Shown here: in pieces, positions 15,285-16,579 of the stretch
Position numbering within the stretch: position 1 is the stretch's first letter
Layout: every line of letters begins with the position of its first letter
Origin: Sphingomonadaceae bacterium
GTDB lineage: Bacteria > Pseudomonadota > Alphaproteobacteria > Sphingomonadales > Sphingomonadaceae
Assembly: GCA_019239785.1 (NCBI GenBank)
Contig: JAFAZM010000023.1
Location: 1 to 16,579 of the forward strand
Reading direction: 5' to 3'
DNA: 16,579 nucleotides
The notes under the pieces: model-generated
The model's database searches: none
What the model was told of the DNA's origin: nothing
The model's input: the letters and a program-made list of their open reading frames with translations, nothing else
Translations under genes and position numbers: made by a program

Positions 15285-15761
15285 TCAGCAGCGCGTCGAG
15301 CGCCCCAGCGAGCCGTCGGTGTTGATCACCGTCATCGTGTTCTGGTCGATCGGCCGGACCCGGATCGTCGCGGTGTCGCGGCCGGTCATGGTCAGCTGGT
15401 CGCCCTCCAGGTTCCACAGGCCGGTGCCGCCGTTCGCGGCGATGAAGCGGCCGTCCTGGGTGAACTCGATCACGTTGTTGCAATCATTGTCGTCGGTCCA
15501 GCGGCCGAGCATGTAGGTGCGGTCGAGCTGGGCGGTGCCGCTGCTCGACGCCGGCACCGCGCCGCCGCCGGCATTCAGCTTGCCGGCATCCGCGCTCTGC
15601 GCCGCGGCGCCGTTGCCGGCCTCGCCGGGCTTCGGCGCGCTGCTGTTGGCGCTGGCCGTGTTGGCGCTTGCATTGCCGCTGTTGGCGGTCGTCGCGTTGC
15701 GGTTGCAGCCGGTCAGCGTCAGCGCGGCCGCCGTCGCGGCCAAGATCGCAATCCCCTTCAT
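15285..15761 (-). CDS. Lipoprotein C with GxW/Cys-pair domain (paralogue 3)
   Basis: 158 residues, unknown function. A lipoprotein signal ends in the lipobox LTGC (C19). A low-complexity Ala/Asn/Ser/Gly linker (20-78) follows, fit for spanning from the membrane. The domain shared with paralogues 1 and 2 comes next: LGRWTDDNDC (C94), VIEFTQDGRFIAANGGTGLW, LEGDQLTMTG, VINTDGSLGRSTRC, stopping on C158. The Cys spacing of 64 matches paralogue 2 exactly. The ATG at 15761 is chosen because it begins the signal sequence and GAAGGGGCGAAGGG lies just upstream; the frame to 15797 would disrupt it. The minus-strand 3' flank runs into GGCTGTTTTTTT, a possible weak terminator. Confidence 0.85.
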   Translation of the reverse strand: MKGIAILAATAAALTLTGCNRNATTANSGNASANTASANSSAPKPGEAGNGAAAQSADAGKLNAGGGAVPASSSGTAQLDRTYMLGRWTDDNDCNNVIEFTQDGRFIAANGGTGLWNLEGDQLTMTGRDTATIRVRPIDQNTMTVINTDGSLGRSTRC

Positions 15762-15788
15762 CCCTTCGCCCCTTCGTGCGGTTGAAGG

Positions 15789-15798
15789 GACGATCATA
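15789..15798 (-). promoter_or_regulatory. -10-like element of paralogue 3, shared with paralogue 2
   Basis: TATGATCGTC on the minus strand, identical over 10 bases to the element upstream of paralogue 2, here 27 nt before the ATG. No good -35 is seen at the normal distance. Confidence 0.35.
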
Positions 15799-15848
15799 AC
15801 CCGCGGCGGCGGCGATAGGGAAGGCGGAAAGGGCGGGGCCTTTCGAAG

Positions 15849-15989
15849 CTCCTCCGCCGCAGGGGGAGGGGGACCGCCGCCGAAGGCGGTGGTGGAGGGG
15901 TGTCAGCGTTGGAAGCCCTGTTCTCGGGCGCCGACACCCCTCCACCGCGCCGCTTGGCGGCGCGGTCCCCCTCCCCTTCCAGGGGAGGA
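15849..15989. repeat. Dispersed intergenic inverted-repeat element, copy 2
   Basis: Same build as 1336-1469. The outer arms begin CTCCTCC and carry GGGGGAGGGGGACC on the left and GGTCCCCCTCCCC on the right; the inner arms are GGTGGAGGGGTGTC and GACACCCCTCCACC. The outer arms match less perfectly than in copy 1. It fills most of the 272-bp gap between paralogue 3 and the acyltransferase gene, which otherwise holds nothing recognised. Confidence 0.78.
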
Positions 15990-16033
15990 TTTCTGCTTCG
16001 ACTCTCTACAGATGCTACCCCCGGAAGCCTCCT

Positions 16034-16579
16034 TCAGAGCGGCTTCTCGTAGATCCGGTACCGCCGGTTGATCTTGCTCTCGATCGCGTCGGCAATGGAG
16101 ATCATCGGTGTGTTGTCGTCGAGGATCCAGCCGACCTCGGCGCGGGTGATCCCGTAATGCTGGTTGCCGGCGCGGCGGATATATTCGATCATCATGAAGG
16201 CGAGCTGGCTCGCCAGCCGGCTGGCGTGGAGCTTGCGCACCACCCCCATCAGCGGCACCCGCCCGCCCTTCGGCCGCATCTTCTGCAGCCGCCACAGGAG
16301 CTTCACCACGCCGAACGGGAAGAGGTTCCCCTTCAGGTCCATGATGAACTCGTTGATGTCCGGCAGCGCCATCATGAACGCGACCGGCTCCCCGTCATAT
16401 TCCGCGACCAGGATCATGTCCTCGAGCACGATCGGCTTCAATTTCTTGCCGGCATAGGCGATCTCGGCGTCGGTCAGCGGGATGAAGCCCCAATTGTCCG
16501 ACCAGGCCTCGTTGAGGATGTTGAGGATCAAAGCCGCTTCCTCGTCGAACTTCTTCTTGTTGATCTGGCGGATGCGGAT
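16034..16579 (-). CDS. GNAT-like N-acyltransferase (YghO-type), C-terminal part (partial)
   Basis: The last 181 residues of a cytosolic acyltransferase-like protein. The 5' end is beyond the window; the frame is open to base 16579, and the TTG at 16531 is an internal Leu, not a start. The piece includes INKKKFDEEAALILNILNEA, WSDNWGFIPLTDAE, the GNAT core strand LVAEYDGEPVAFMMALPDIN, RVPLMGVVRKLHASRLASQL and the C-terminal ESKINRRYRIYEKPL. This pattern is known to me from a proteobacterial family of about 380 residues annotated as GNAT/YghO-like or, doubtfully, as dATP pyrophosphohydrolase. The substrate is unknown. It ends just before repeat copy 2. Confidence 0.78.
   Translation of the reverse strand: MRIRQINKKKFDEEAALILNILNEAWSDNWGFIPLTDAEIAYAGKKLKPIVLEDMILVAEYDGEPVAFMMALPDINEFIMDLKGNLFPFGVVKLLWRLQKMRPKGGRVPLMGVVRKLHASRLASQLAFMMIEYIRRAGNQHYGITRAEVGWILDDNTPMISIADAIESKINRRYRIYEKPL

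Noticed and set aside
16034..16531. Acyltransferase start at 16531
   Set aside because: The codon is TTG inside a frame that stays open and family-like to the window edge, so the gene is truncated by the window, not by biology.

Overview
The window looks like chromosomal DNA of a high-GC alphaproteobacterium, most likely a member of the Sphingomonadales. The reasons are the exbB-exbD-exbD order, an intracellular PHA depolymerase of the proteobacterial type, the EmrAB/MarR operon, and several families of dispersed intergenic repeats with the look of sphingomonad repeats. This assignment is inferred from gene content and remembered family resemblance, not from a database search. There is no rRNA, tRNA, CRISPR or transposase gene.

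Layout. Bases 1-1271 (+) hold the end of an exbB-like gene and two tandem exbD-like genes, closed by a UUCG-loop terminator. A 130-bp inverted-repeat element and a small GFA-family zinc protein (1514-1906, +) follow. It converges with an ABC exporter (1940-3715, -). A second repeat element separates the exporter from phaZ (4053-5270, +). Next comes a minus-strand drug-efflux operon read marR > emrA > emrB (8453 down to 5340), tightly packed, with a palindrome over its -10 box.

Upstream of marR on the same strand is a clearly AT-richer gene (8515-10692). It encodes a roughly 725-residue membrane-anchored TPR protein, apparently inserted between purQ and marR. purS-purQ (11741 to 10813, -) overlap by 4 bp. 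On the plus strand follow a 49-residue small membrane protein, an ErpA/IscA-type Fe-S carrier and exonuclease III.

The last third (13300-16033) is the least ordinary. It carries three minus-strand paralogues of one short exported domain (115, 130 and 158 aa). All have an N-terminal GxW-like motif and a Cys pair 64-65 residues apart; two are translationally coupled and the third is a lipoprotein. Between the second and third is an 880-bp stretch without a convincing protein gene. On the plus strand it holds five strong hairpins ending in a 13-bp stem followed by eight T residues, which suggests an unrecognised structured RNA of about 260 nt. The window ends inside a GNAT-like acyltransferase gene on the minus strand.

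Best candidates for something undescribed: the three-member secreted Cys-pair family, the structured RNA inside its cluster, and the orphan membrane TPR gene on low-GC DNA.
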